Assembly (NCBI GenBank): GCA_041552135.1
Contig: JBFELL010000067.1
Location: forward strand, 1-14,568
Source: SZUA-186 sp041552135
GTDB lineage: Bacteria > Pseudomonadota > Gammaproteobacteria > UBA9214
Direction of reading: 5' to 3'
DNA: 14,568 nucleotides
The notes below the pieces were generated by a model, which was not told where the DNA came from, made no database searches, and saw nothing but the letters and a program-made list of their open reading frames with translations. Shown one piece after another: positions 6,332 through 12,902 of this stretch (its first letter is position 1; every line of letters begins with the position of its first letter). Made by a program: the position numbers and the translations under genes.

Positions 6332-7776
6332 TGTCACTGACACTTGCCATCGACCAGGGAACCCATTCGACCCGCGCCGCGGTCATTGACGCGCATGGCC
6401 GCAAGCTCGCCATCAGCCGCGCACCGGTCGACCTGCAGTCAATCAGTCCGGCGGAAGTCGAGCAGTCGCCGGAAGACATCCTCATGTCGCTGGAGCAGGC
6501 CATCAGCGACGTCCTCGCGCAGCCGTCTGTCGACCCGGCTGCAATCGGGCAGGCCGGGCTGGCGACCCAGCGATCCAGCGTACTGGCCTGGGAACGCAGC
6601 AGCGGCAGGGCGCTTTCGCCGGTACTCAGCTGGCAGGACACGCGCACGCGATCGCAGCTGGCCGATCTTGAATCAGAAGCGGAGGGCATTCGCCGGCACA
6701 CCGGGCTGCGCCTGTCACCGCACTATGGCGCGAGCAAGCTGCGCTGGCTGCTGCAGCACAACGAGGCCGTGCAGCGGGCCCGCGACAGCGACGACCTCGT
6801 TATCGGGCCGCTGGCAAGCTTCCTGCTGCATCACCTGTCCGACAGCCGGCAGGAGACGGTCGATCACGCCAATGCCTCGCGCACCCTGCTGTGGAATCTC
6901 CGGCAGCGCGACTGGGATCCCTGGCTGTGCGGGCTGTTCGATGTACCGCCCGGGCTGCTGCCGGCCTGCCGGCCGATCTGTTCCGATCATGGCCGGGCGG
7001 TGATACCCGGTGTGCCAATCACCGCCATGAACGGTGACCAGAATGCCGCACTGTATGCACACGGTCAGCCCGGCGAAGACACCATCCTGGTCAACATCGG
7101 TACCGGTGCCTTTGTCCTGTTGCCCACAGGCAATGCACCGCGTCACCACCCCGATTTGCTGACAGGCATTTCCCGCAGCGATGCGACACAGGGCGATTAC
7201 TACCTCGAGGGCACTGTCAACGGCGCCGGCGCTGCCGTGCAATGGGCGCAAGCCCGCTACGACCTGACCGACTGGCAGTCACAGCTGCCGGGCTGGCTGG
7301 AGGACATAAAAACACCGCCGGTCTTTCTCAACACGGTCGGCGGCCTCGGTGCCCCCTGGTGGCAGGCCGGGCCGGCGCCCGGCTTCCCGGGCTGCAGTGA
7401 CATCGCCCCGCCAGCGCCGGCCGACGCGCTCGTCGCGGTGATCGAAAGCATTGCCTTCATGGTGTGCACCAACACCGGCATCCTGCACGACCTGCAGCCG
7501 GCCGCCTGTCGCATACGCATCAGTGGCGGACTGTCACGACTCGACGGCCTGTGCCAGCGCATCGCCAGCCTGTCCGGACTCGAGGTCATTCGACCCGTGC
7601 AGCTCGAGACAACGGCACGCGGCATCGCCTGGCTTGCCGTCGGCGGCCCGGACACCTGGGCACCCGCCGGCGAGGCCACGCACTTCGAACCACAGCCCGA
7701 CAAGCCACTCCGGCAGCGTTACCACCTGTTCCTCGAGGCCATCCGCGACAGTATCGGATCACGGCCTTCGCCCTGA
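6331..7776 (+). CDS. FGGY-family carbohydrate/polyol kinase (GlpK-related)
   Basis: An ATP-dependent kinase of the FGGY family. Visible landmarks are the N-terminal phosphate loop AIDQGTHSTRAAV (6-18), WQDTR (101-105), the catalytic GDQNAAL (Asp236), the ATP-side NIGTGAFVL (255-263), GGLGAPWW, and the C-terminal ISGGLSR motif with ETTARG. The architecture and 481-residue length resemble glycerol kinase. Two glycerol contacts of E. coli GlpK are changed: the QRET motif reads QRSS (Arg81 kept, Glu replaced by Ser82), and the expected Tyr in the PYFSGTK segment is His131 in PHYGASK. The catalytic Asp remains, so it is probably active on a related polyol or sugar. It is the last gene of the coupled trio, overlapping the dehydrogenase stop by one base. 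Confidence 0.85.
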   Translation: MSLTLAIDQGTHSTRAAVIDAHGRKLAISRAPVDLQSISPAEVEQSPEDILMSLEQAISDVLAQPSVDPAAIGQAGLATQRSSVLAWERSSGRALSPVLSWQDTRTRSQLADLESEAEGIRRHTGLRLSPHYGASKLRWLLQHNEAVQRARDSDDLVIGPLASFLLHHLSDSRQETVDHANASRTLLWNLRQRDWDPWLCGLFDVPPGLLPACRPICSDHGRAVIPGVPITAMNGDQNAALYAHGQPGEDTILVNIGTGAFVLLPTGNAPRHHPDLLTGISRSDATQGDYYLEGTVNGAGAAVQWAQARYDLTDWQSQLPGWLEDIKTPPVFLNTVGGLGAPWWQAGPAPGFPGCSDIAPPAPADALVAVIESIAFMVCTNTGILHDLQPAACRIRISGGLSRLDGLCQRIASLSGLEVIRPVQLETTARGIAWLAVGGPDTWAPAGEATHFEPQPDKPLRQRYHLFLEAIRDSIGSRPSP

Positions 7777-7855
7777 TCGGGCCTGCAACCACACCAGCGA
7801 CGGCGGCCGCCTTTATCACCGCCGGTCGGGTTAGCTGAGCTGCACCGTAACCCGA
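7777..7855. other. Spacer after the kinase gene with a bulged inverted repeat
   Basis: CGACGGCGG (7798-7806) can pair with CCGCCGGTCG (about 7819-7828) with one bulge and a 12-base loop. There is no T-run after it, so it is not a standard intrinsic terminator, but with repeat copy B behind it this stretch may mark the 3' end of the trio transcript. Confidence 0.3.
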
Positions 7856-8145
7856 GTGAACACTCCACCGGCTAAAGCCGGTGGCTTCGGGTTACGGCTG
7901 AAAGCCGGATTGATCGGCCATTCGGCCGATTAACCCCCTCTGCCTCAGGGAGAGGGTTGGGGAGAGGGTATCATATAAAGCGCCTCTTCCTGATTCATAT
8001 CCCCTCATCCTGGCCTTCTCCCGCAGGGAGAAGGAATACTTCTTTTAACCTTCGGGCCAATATGTATTCTGAATAGCTTTTCCATACATTCTGATCCGCC
8101 GCCTAAAGGCGGGGGGTTTACGGATCCCCTATCGGGGACTCTAAA
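7856..8145 (-). repeat. Palindrome-rich intergenic element, copy B (inverted)
   Basis: The second copy of the element at 54-344, in the opposite orientation. Read on the minus strand it starts TTTAGAG (8145-8139) and ends GGTGGAGTGTTCAC (to 7856). All the hairpins of copy A are present. Differences cluster in loops and in the linker between the second and third hairpins: loop TTTA instead of TTTG in the CCACCGGC hairpin, TGC instead of TCC in the CCTTCTCCC hairpin, TTTA instead of CTCA in the CCGCC hairpin, GAAT instead of GGAT in the ATCGGCC hairpin. It sits between the convergent 3' ends of the kinase and protease genes. Outside these limits the two loci do not match. Confidence 0.85.
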
Positions 8146-8160
8146 TAATCACCGTTCGCC

Positions 8161-8619
8161 TCAGCCCGGCAAAGTAAACAGCAGCAGAAAACCCGCGTTA
8201 TAGAAAGCGTGCAGCACGATCGGCGCAAGGAGTTTGCCGGTGCGGTCCTTGAAGAAGCCGAAGACCAGCGACGGCAGGAATACCAGCGCCGCCCACACCG
8301 GTGCATGGTAGAGAAAATGCATGCCGGTAAACAGCAGGCTGGTCAGCAGGTTGGCCACGCTGAGGGGACCAAGGGAGTGTGCCGAGATATACTCATGCAC
8401 CAGCTCCTGTACCAGACCGCGAAAAACGATTTCCTCAAGCAGCGGGTAGACCACGACCGGCAACAGGTAGGCCAGCGGTACCGCCAGCGGCCAGTCCCAC
8501 TGCGGTTCGGGTTGCAGGGCCAGGTAGAGGATGAACCATGCGGCCGGACCGGCCAGCATGGCAAGCAGGAACAGCGGGTCTTGCCAGAGCTTGCGGTGTG
8601 CTGATGCGTAGGGAAACAA
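8161..8619 (-). CDS. mrtJ: CPBP glutamic-type intramembrane protease, MrtJ-like
   Basis: A polytopic membrane protease of the CPBP (Abi/CAAX) superfamily. The conserved set is complete: LLEEIVFRG (Glu62, Glu63, Arg67), a His in FTGMHF (His101) and HAFYN (His137, Asn141), placed in hydrophobic segments. The compact size (152 residues) and stretches such as GPLSVANLLTSLLF and VFLPSLVFGFFKDR match what I remember of MrtJ, the protease assigned to JDVT-CTERM protein sorting; that narrower assignment is from memory. No protein with a JDVT-CTERM tail is in the window. The start is uncertain: TTG at 8619 is the first plausible codon after the in-frame stop that ends the upstream SseB-like gene, 18 bases away, and lacks a well-spaced ribosome site, which suggests translational coupling. 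Confidence 0.72.
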   Translation of the reverse strand: MFPYASAHRKLWQDPLFLLAMLAGPAAWFILYLALQPEPQWDWPLAVPLAYLLPVVVYPLLEEIVFRGLVQELVHEYISAHSLGPLSVANLLTSLLFTGMHFLYHAPVWAALVFLPSLVFGFFKDRTGKLLAPIVLHAFYNAGFLLLFTLPG

Positions 8620-8637
8620 GGCGTCTGCGACGGGCGA

Positions 8638-9039
8638 TCAATTTTCCTTGAGCTGCTGGACCATCTCCGGCTCCATGTCCATGCCGACCGGCCAGTTGGG
8701 GTTGATCGAAACGCCCACGCCACTGCCGGTGCGTTCCACCACCCACTTGAACTCCGCCAGCAGGCCGCCCTCGTAGCCGGGATAGTCCACGAGGAAGCTC
8801 TTCGCCCGTTCAGGACTGGTGAACAGGATAAGGACCTCGACACCGTCCTCGCTCTTCAGGGTCAGCGGTACCGCCTTGTCGCTGCCGGTGAATCCCTCGA
8901 TACCGATCGAGTCTTTTACCGGCATGAACACCTGCGTCTCCATCAGATATTTCATAAAGGCATCGCCGGCCATCTGGCCCTCCTGGGCGGCCATCAGGTT
9001 CTGTTCCAGCTCGTTACGGGCCTCAAATGAATCGTGCAT
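8638..9039 (-). CDS. SseB family protein
   Basis: A soluble protein of 133 residues resembling the SseB N-terminal domain family, named for the E. coli enhanced serine sensitivity protein; its biochemical role is unclear. Supporting features are an N-terminal helix rich in Glu and Asn (RNELEQNL), a strand with FMPVKD, the segment VEVLILFTSPERAKSF typical of SseB proteins, and the C-terminal GVSINPNWPVGMDMEPEMVQQL. No membrane segment or catalytic motif is visible. The frame stays open to a TTG at 9054, but the ATG at 9039 (MHDSFEARN) is preferred because the earlier codon lies in the terminator tail of the gene upstream. The protease gene follows after 18 bases, so the pair is probably one transcript started in or after the terminator region. 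Confidence 0.75.
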   Translation of the reverse strand: MHDSFEARNELEQNLMAAQEGQMAGDAFMKYLMETQVFMPVKDSIGIEGFTGSDKAVPLTLKSEDGVEVLILFTSPERAKSFLVDYPGYEGGLLAEFKWVVERTGSGVGVSINPNWPVGMDMEPEMVQQLKEN

Positions 9040-9052
9040 GACAAGGTTCCAC

Positions 9053-9081
9053 AAAAAGGAAGCCCCGCAGTGCGGGGCTTC
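9053..9081 (-). terminator. Intrinsic terminator of yccA
   Basis: A perfect ten-base-pair stem, GAAGCCCCGC (9059-9068) with GCGGGGCTTC (9072-9081), has a three-base loop. On the minus strand it is followed by CC and then TTTTT (9057-9053). It lies 22 bases after the yccA stop and should end that transcript before the SseB-like gene. Confidence 0.9.
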
Positions 9082-9103
9082 AGGGGACTGTAGTTATTGC
9101 GGC

Positions 9104-9766
9104 CTATTCGTTGCTGAATGCACCCAGCAGATGCAGCAGGCTGGTGAACAGGTTGTAGATGGAAACGTACAAGGTCACCGTCGCCATGATGTAGTTGGTC
9201 TCGCCGCCGTGCACGATCTGGCTGGTCTGGTACAGGATCAGCCCGGACATCAGCAGCACGAACATGGCGGACACGGCCAGCGACAGGCCCGGCATGGAAA
9301 GGAACAGGCTGGCGATACCGGCCAGGAACGCCACCAGGATACCCACCATCAGGAAGCCGCCGATGAAGCTGAAGTCCTTGCGGGTGGTCAGGGCATATCC
9401 GGACAGGCCGAGGAAGATCACGCCCGTGCCGCCCATGGCGGTCATGACGATCTGGTTACCATTAGGTAGCGACAGGTAGGCGTTGATGATCGGCCCCAGC
9501 GTCAGCCCCATGAAACCGGTCAGCGCGAAGACGAACAGCAGGCCCAGGCCGCTGTTGCGGAACTTCGAGGTCAGGAACAGCAGGCCGAAATAGCCCACCA
9601 GCGTGACGATGATGCCCAGCGGCGGCATATTCATCACCACGGCCGCGCCGGCACAGAGCGCGCTGAACAGCAGCGTCATGGAAAGCAGGGTATAGGTGTT
9701 GCGGATGACCTTGTTGGTCGCCAGTACGGATTCCTGGGGTTGGACCACCGTCTCGAACTTAGCCAT
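9104..9766 (-). CDS. yccA: Bax inhibitor-1/YccA family membrane protein
   Basis: A seven-helix inner-membrane protein of the BI-1 family. E. coli YccA binds the FtsH protease and modulates its action on membrane proteins such as SecY. From MAKFETV the 220-residue product matches E. coli YccA (219) along its length: KVIRNTYTLLSMTL, TLVGYFGLLFLT, the LTTRKDFSFIGG loop and the conserved HGGETNYIMATVTLYVSIYN segment near the C-terminus. The acidic C-terminal end is SNE. The frame continues upstream to 9901, but GGGAGG about nine bases before the ATG at 9766 fixes the start. A strong terminator follows at 9053-9081, so it appears to be a single-gene transcript, divergent from the tRNA-Ser gene. 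Confidence 0.93.
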   Translation of the reverse strand: MAKFETVVQPQESVLATNKVIRNTYTLLSMTLLFSALCAGAAVVMNMPPLGIIVTLVGYFGLLFLTSKFRNSGLGLLFVFALTGFMGLTLGPIINAYLSLPNGNQIVMTAMGGTGVIFLGLSGYALTTRKDFSFIGGFLMVGILVAFLAGIASLFLSMPGLSLAVSAMFVLLMSGLILYQTSQIVHGGETNYIMATVTLYVSIYNLFTSLLHLLGAFSNE

Positions 9767-9902
9767 GCAGATTAACCTCCCGTTGTTGAATTGATGCAGA
9801 CAGACAGAATAGACAGCTACCTGCCGCCTGAGTTCACAAAGGATAACACCCCGGCAAAAAACAGCAACCTGCGGATTTTGTGGATTTTTCACCTGAGCCA
9901 TC

Positions 9903-9932
9903 TGGTCAAACCGCCCCGCATTCCGGTATCCT
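9903..9932 (+). promoter_or_regulatory. Candidate promoter of tRNA-Ser
   Basis: TGGTCA (9903-9908) and TATCCT (9927-9932) are separated by 18 bases and followed by a GC-rich stretch GCGCGGC before the tRNA, a discriminator typical of stringently controlled stable-RNA promoters. The -35 matches the consensus in only four positions. Confidence 0.4.
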
Positions 9933-9943
9933 TGCGCGGCATC

Positions 9944-10031
9944 GGAGAGGTGGCTGAGTGGTCGAAAGCGACGGTCTTGAAAACCGTTGACCGGCGACGG
10001 TCCGTGGGTTCGAATCCCACCCTCTCCGCCA
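9944..10031 (+). tRNA. tRNA-Ser (anticodon UGA)
   Basis: A type II (long variable arm) tRNA. The acceptor stem is GGAGAGG (9944-9950) with CCTCTCC (10021-10027), the anticodon stem ACGGT/ACCGT (9971-9975, 9983-9987) encloses TGA at 9978-9980, and the T-arm contains GTGGGTTCGAATCCCAC. The CCA end is encoded at 10029-10031. The UGA anticodon decodes UCA and, by wobble, other UCN serine codons. The DNA to its right changes character, as often seen where mobile DNA enters at tRNA 3' ends. Confidence 0.97.
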
Positions 10032-10199
10032 TCCAGTCTTGTCTCCGGCGGGCGTCTCCGCCGGAGGCTGTCAATAGTTAAACAATTCAGGCAGATGTGT
10101 CGTAGTAGTTAGTGTTTTCTGCCCTGAAACCCGGACTCGAATCGCGCACAACAACCACTGAACTGCCAATGTTCTCAAAGGCGATTTTGGGTAGTCCCA
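10032..10199. other. Spacer between tRNA-Ser and the transposase remnant
   Basis: No gene recognised. Minus-strand open reading through here lacks a ribosome site and crosses into the transposase, so it is treated as chance. The junction where the transposase was truncated should lie near the right end of this stretch, around 10180-10200. Confidence 0.4.
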
Positions 10200-10832
10200 G
10201 GTAGTCGTGAGCGGGTACGGCTGATTCGTCGCCGGGAGGGGCTGCAGGTGGTAAGAAAACGCCGCAAACGCAAGCACCTGGGCACCACTACGCAGTGGGT
10301 ACATCGGGCGTGCTATCCGAACCATGTCTGGGGCTATGATTTTGTCTTTGACCAGACCGATGATGCGCGTCAGCTCAAGTGTCTGACGGTGGTTGAGGAG
10401 TTCACGCGTCACGGGCTGACCATCGATGTGGGTCGCAGCCTGACAGCCGGCGATGTTAAACGGAGTCTCGAACGTCTGTTCCAGTTACACGGTCGGCCTG
10501 CCTGTTTGCGCAGCGACAACGGGCCTGAACTGGTCTCTACAGCCGTGCAGGCCTGGTTGAAGGACAACCAGGTGGATACCCATTACATCGATCCCGGTAG
10601 CCCTTGGCAGAATGCCTACAGCGAGAGCTTTAACTCAATCTTTCGCACCACCTGTCTGGACCGGTGGCTATTCAGTTCACTGACCGAGGCCAGAGTGGTG
10701 ATCAATCAGTGGCTTGAGGAGTACAACACCGTCAGGCCTCATGGCTCACTGGGCGGAATGAATCCCGAGCAATTCCTGCAGCAATGGACGCAAGGTAATA
10801 CGATTCAACAACCGAAATCCCTAACACTGTGA
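10200..10832 (+). pseudogene. 5'-truncated IS3-family transposase (OrfB, rve domain)
   Basis: The catalytic half of an IS3-type OrfB transposase. The DDE triad is visible: Asp in VWGYDFVFD, Asp in LRSDNGPE and Glu in NAYSESFN, followed by the typical EEYNTVRPHGSLGG ending. From the GTG at 10248 it is 194 residues, against roughly 270-300 for intact OrfB proteins; in-frame homology begins a little earlier (RLIRRREGLQVVRKRRKRKHLG), with no start codon and no orfA upstream. The N-terminal HTH part and the programmed frameshift region are missing, so it cannot form a normal OrfAB transposase. I could not identify terminal inverted repeats. The C-terminal half reads cleanly to TGA at 10830-10832 with no internal stop, so the truncation is probably fairly recent. 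Confidence 0.85.
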
Positions 10833-10879
10833 GTGGACCTGAGATCTTGGGCTTGCCAGTATCTACTCTGCCTGGCTGA

Positions 10880-11929
10880 TCATTCAACAGATTGTTGGAT
10901 GGAACTGTAATGCGTCTGAAGTGCCTGTCGCGTGTCATCAGGCAATAGGTTAATGCCTTCTTTTAGATGTGACTGAAACTTTCGCGGCATGGTACTGGCT
11001 GCATCCAGTGCAATCCAGATATCACCGGGTCTGTCCTCGATCAGGATATTAAACAGCTCGGTCGCCTGCTGAATATCCTTGCGGGCCTTGACCTGCTGTG
11101 CGGATGGCCTGCGTCGGGATACAACCAGCTTATGGACGGCAAAACGCGCAGGGGCGGGGACATTGACCAGAATTCCACTGCGGAAGGCTATGGCTGCAAA
11201 CTGGTTGTCTTCAAGTAAGTATTCCAGAAACCGTATGGGGTGAGCGTAGGTTTTGAAATGCGGTAAAAATACCGGTTCTTCAGCCGCAGCTTCCTGCTGT
11301 GGTGTGAGAAGATCTACATGAAATTCCTGACCACGCACCTTGAAACTGGTTGAGGGAGATTTCACGTTCAAGGCAGGGACTTCAAAAAAGCCCATGCCGG
11401 ATTCCAGCAGGAGGGACTTCACATCAGGGGTGTCCTGGCGCATCGCTACCGAAACCTGGCGGTGACTGGCCAGATCCATGTCCTGTGTCTGCATCAAGGC
11501 AGATCCCCAGCTCACTCCAAGCATATTGGCGTAGGAATTAAAGGCATGGGAGCCAACCAGCACACCGCCTGACAGAAAGACACCAGCCTGAGCCAGCACC
11601 TCAAGTACTCTGCCATCGGCGGCAGCCGGCGAAAAGGCGTCGCCACTGATCAGCATGGCCACCAGTTTTTCACGCGGCTTCAGGTCAGCAGCGGCGCTGG
11701 CATACAGGGACTTTTGCTGATCAATCTGGGCACGCAAGGCATCGGAATCCGGGCCCAGTGAAAATTGCCGCTTCGTACTTCCCACAACCAGTTCCATATA
11801 CCAGTAACGATGGCCGCTGACAGTCTTGGATACAAAGGATATCCCGCGCTGATTCGGCAGGGCGGTGGCGCACTGTTGCAGCAGTTCGGCGTAGAGGAGC
11901 TGTGTGGATTGGGGGAGTCGCTTGATCAT
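10880..11929 (-). CDS. GSU2403-family nucleotidyltransferase-fold protein
   Basis: A 349-residue protein with a Pol-beta-type nucleotidyltransferase core: VGSHAF (Gly126, Ser127) and, about two dozen residues on, QDMDLA (Asp150, Asp152), the GS...DXD pattern that binds metal and NTP. The N-terminal part has GHRYWYMELV and SLGPDSDALRAQI, features I associate with the GSU2403/NTP_transf_8 family. These are often carried on accessory DNA and are distantly comparable with AbiEii/MNT-type toxins, but a toxin role is inference. The ATG at 11929 has only a weak ribosome site. Eighteen bases upstream begin two tandem palindromic operators, so expression is probably tightly repressed. No neighbour looks like a cognate antitoxin or regulator. 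A transferase modifying tRNA or another nucleic acid is a fair alternative. Confidence 0.8.
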   Translation of the reverse strand: MIKRLPQSTQLLYAELLQQCATALPNQRGISFVSKTVSGHRYWYMELVVGSTKRQFSLGPDSDALRAQIDQQKSLYASAAADLKPREKLVAMLISGDAFSPAAADGRVLEVLAQAGVFLSGGVLVGSHAFNSYANMLGVSWGSALMQTQDMDLASHRQVSVAMRQDTPDVKSLLLESGMGFFEVPALNVKSPSTSFKVRGQEFHVDLLTPQQEAAAEEPVFLPHFKTYAHPIRFLEYLLEDNQFAAIAFRSGILVNVPAPARFAVHKLVVSRRRPSAQQVKARKDIQQATELFNILIEDRPGDIWIALDAASTMPRKFQSHLKEGINLLPDDTRQALQTHYSSIQQSVE

Positions 11930-11946
11930 CTTGGGGTAATGTCAAA

Positions 11947-11978
11947 TTATACGGAGATTATAACATAACTCCGTATAA
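11947..11978. promoter_or_regulatory. Palindromic operator 1 with embedded -10
   Basis: A perfect inverted repeat: TTATACGGAG (11947-11956), 12 bases, CTCCGTATAA (11969-11978). The spacer carries TATAAT on the minus strand (11962-11957), an ideal -10 for the nucleotidyltransferase gene 18 bases away, with a second TATAAT overlapping the left arm (11951-11946). A dimeric repressor bound here would block transcription. Confidence 0.85.
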
Positions 11979-11988
11979 TTTCCGGTTT

Positions 11989-12020
11989 TTATACGGAGTA
12001 TGATTTGAGTCTCCGTACAG
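11989..12020. promoter_or_regulatory. Palindromic operator 2
   Basis: A second copy of the operator: TTATACGGAG (11989-11998) identical to the first, a 12-base spacer, then CTCCGTACAG (12011-12020), which departs from the first copy only at the last three positions. Its offset from operator 1 is 42 bases, four helical turns, so both dimers would lie on the same DNA face. Confidence 0.8.
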
Positions 12021-12099
12021 GACTAACGGATAGTGTAAATTAATTATTCAATTATAACAGTAGGATAAAGTAATTTATTGTATTTTTAGGTGAGCTGCT

Positions 12100-12144
12100 A
12101 TGGATAATGGTTTCGACTCTGTCGTGGTGGGGCAACTGATTTGA
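12100..12144 (+). CDS. Possible 14-codon ORF
   Basis: ATG at 12100, preceded by AGGTGA at about nine bases, opens a frame of only 14 residues (MDNGFDSVVVGQLI) ending at TGA 12142-12144. The good ribosome site and AT-rich leader (12021-12099) suggest the start of a formerly longer gene, or a leader peptide; it may equally be chance. Confidence 0.2.
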   Translation: MDNGFDSVVVGQLI

Positions 12145-12155
12145 CCGGCACCCCA

Positions 12156-12902
12156 TCAGTGCAGGGTATTGCCACCTGACCCGCAGCATTTCTTGTATTT
12201 TTTGCCACTGCCGCAGGGGCAGGGGTCGTTACGGCCGATCTTGGGGCCGGCGCGAACGACAGGTTCGCGTATTTCGTCCTCGGCTAGTAACTGGCGGCGA
12301 CGTACGAGCCAGAATGCATGAATTTGTGCCAGGGCGGGAGTTACTTCATTCATCCAGTGCTCGGCATCACCCTCCTTGTCGGTGATTACCAGACCTTCAC
12401 TGGTGCCGAGGCGCATAAAAGGTGCAAACCAGTCAGGATGCCCCACCATCAGTGGGGTCCATGCCTCCCGGGTCAGGCTGGTTCCCAGCAGGAAGCCCTC
12501 GCACCATTCAGCCGCCCCCCATACTGGCGAACGCCAGTAGACGGGCTCGAATTCCTCGGGGTTGTCTGCGAACTGCTGCAGAAGCTGGTTGTTGAAGCGC
12601 ATGATCAGCTGCAGGATGTGGTTGGCCTCGTCGAGGTCCTGGAATTGCGCCTCGGCTTTCCCGCCGTGCATATCCCAGACCCATGGCAGCCAATCTGATG
12701 GCATCACCGTCTCCGGGCCTATGCCAAGAGCAACCAGATAGCCTTCGAGCGTGGCGACATCCATGGTTGTGTCCTCCCTGACAGGGGAGGCGAGGAAGTC
12801 GTCGAGCGCTTCCAGTTCTTTTTCAGTGAGAGGGGAGTGCAACTCTTTCACGGTTTGTGCATGCCATCCAGAGATTGAAGCCTTTCCCGGGGTGATATTC
12901 AA
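12156..12902 (-). CDS. UPF0149/YecA family protein with SEC-C zinc-binding tail
   Basis: A soluble protein of up to 248 residues. The body matches the UPF0149 (YecA/YgfB) fold: PLTEKELEALDDFL, the TLEGYLVALGIGP segment, EEFEPVYWR and AEWCEGFLLG. It ends in a SEC-C motif, GRNDPCPCGSGKKYKKCC, which chelates zinc and also occurs at the SecA C-terminus, where it binds SecB and ribosomes. E. coli YecA has the same layout and has been linked to SecA-related functions. The annotated start is a TTG at 12902 with a poor ribosome site; a GTG at 12851 (VKELHSPLTEKEL) begins closer to family homology and is a good alternative. It is a single gene, divergent from the HTH protein to the right. Confidence 0.88.
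   Translation of the reverse strand: MNITPGKASISGWHAQTVKELHSPLTEKELEALDDFLASPVREDTTMDVATLEGYLVALGIGPETVMPSDWLPWVWDMHGGKAEAQFQDLDEANHILQLIMRFNNQLLQQFADNPEEFEPVYWRSPVWGAAEWCEGFLLGTSLTREAWTPLMVGHPDWFAPFMRLGTSEGLVITDKEGDAEHWMNEVTPALAQIHAFWLVRRRQLLAEDEIREPVVRAGPKIGRNDPCPCGSGKKYKKCCGSGGNTLH

Noticed and set aside
5141..6343. 400-codon open frame on the minus strand across the GlpD-like gene
   Set aside because: It is an antisense shadow in GC-rich coding DNA; the plus-strand frame has clear FAD and GlpD motifs and overlapping neighbours.
10071..10412. 113-codon minus-strand frame beside the tRNA
   Set aside because: It runs into the transposase coding region and has no ribosome site or recognisable domain.
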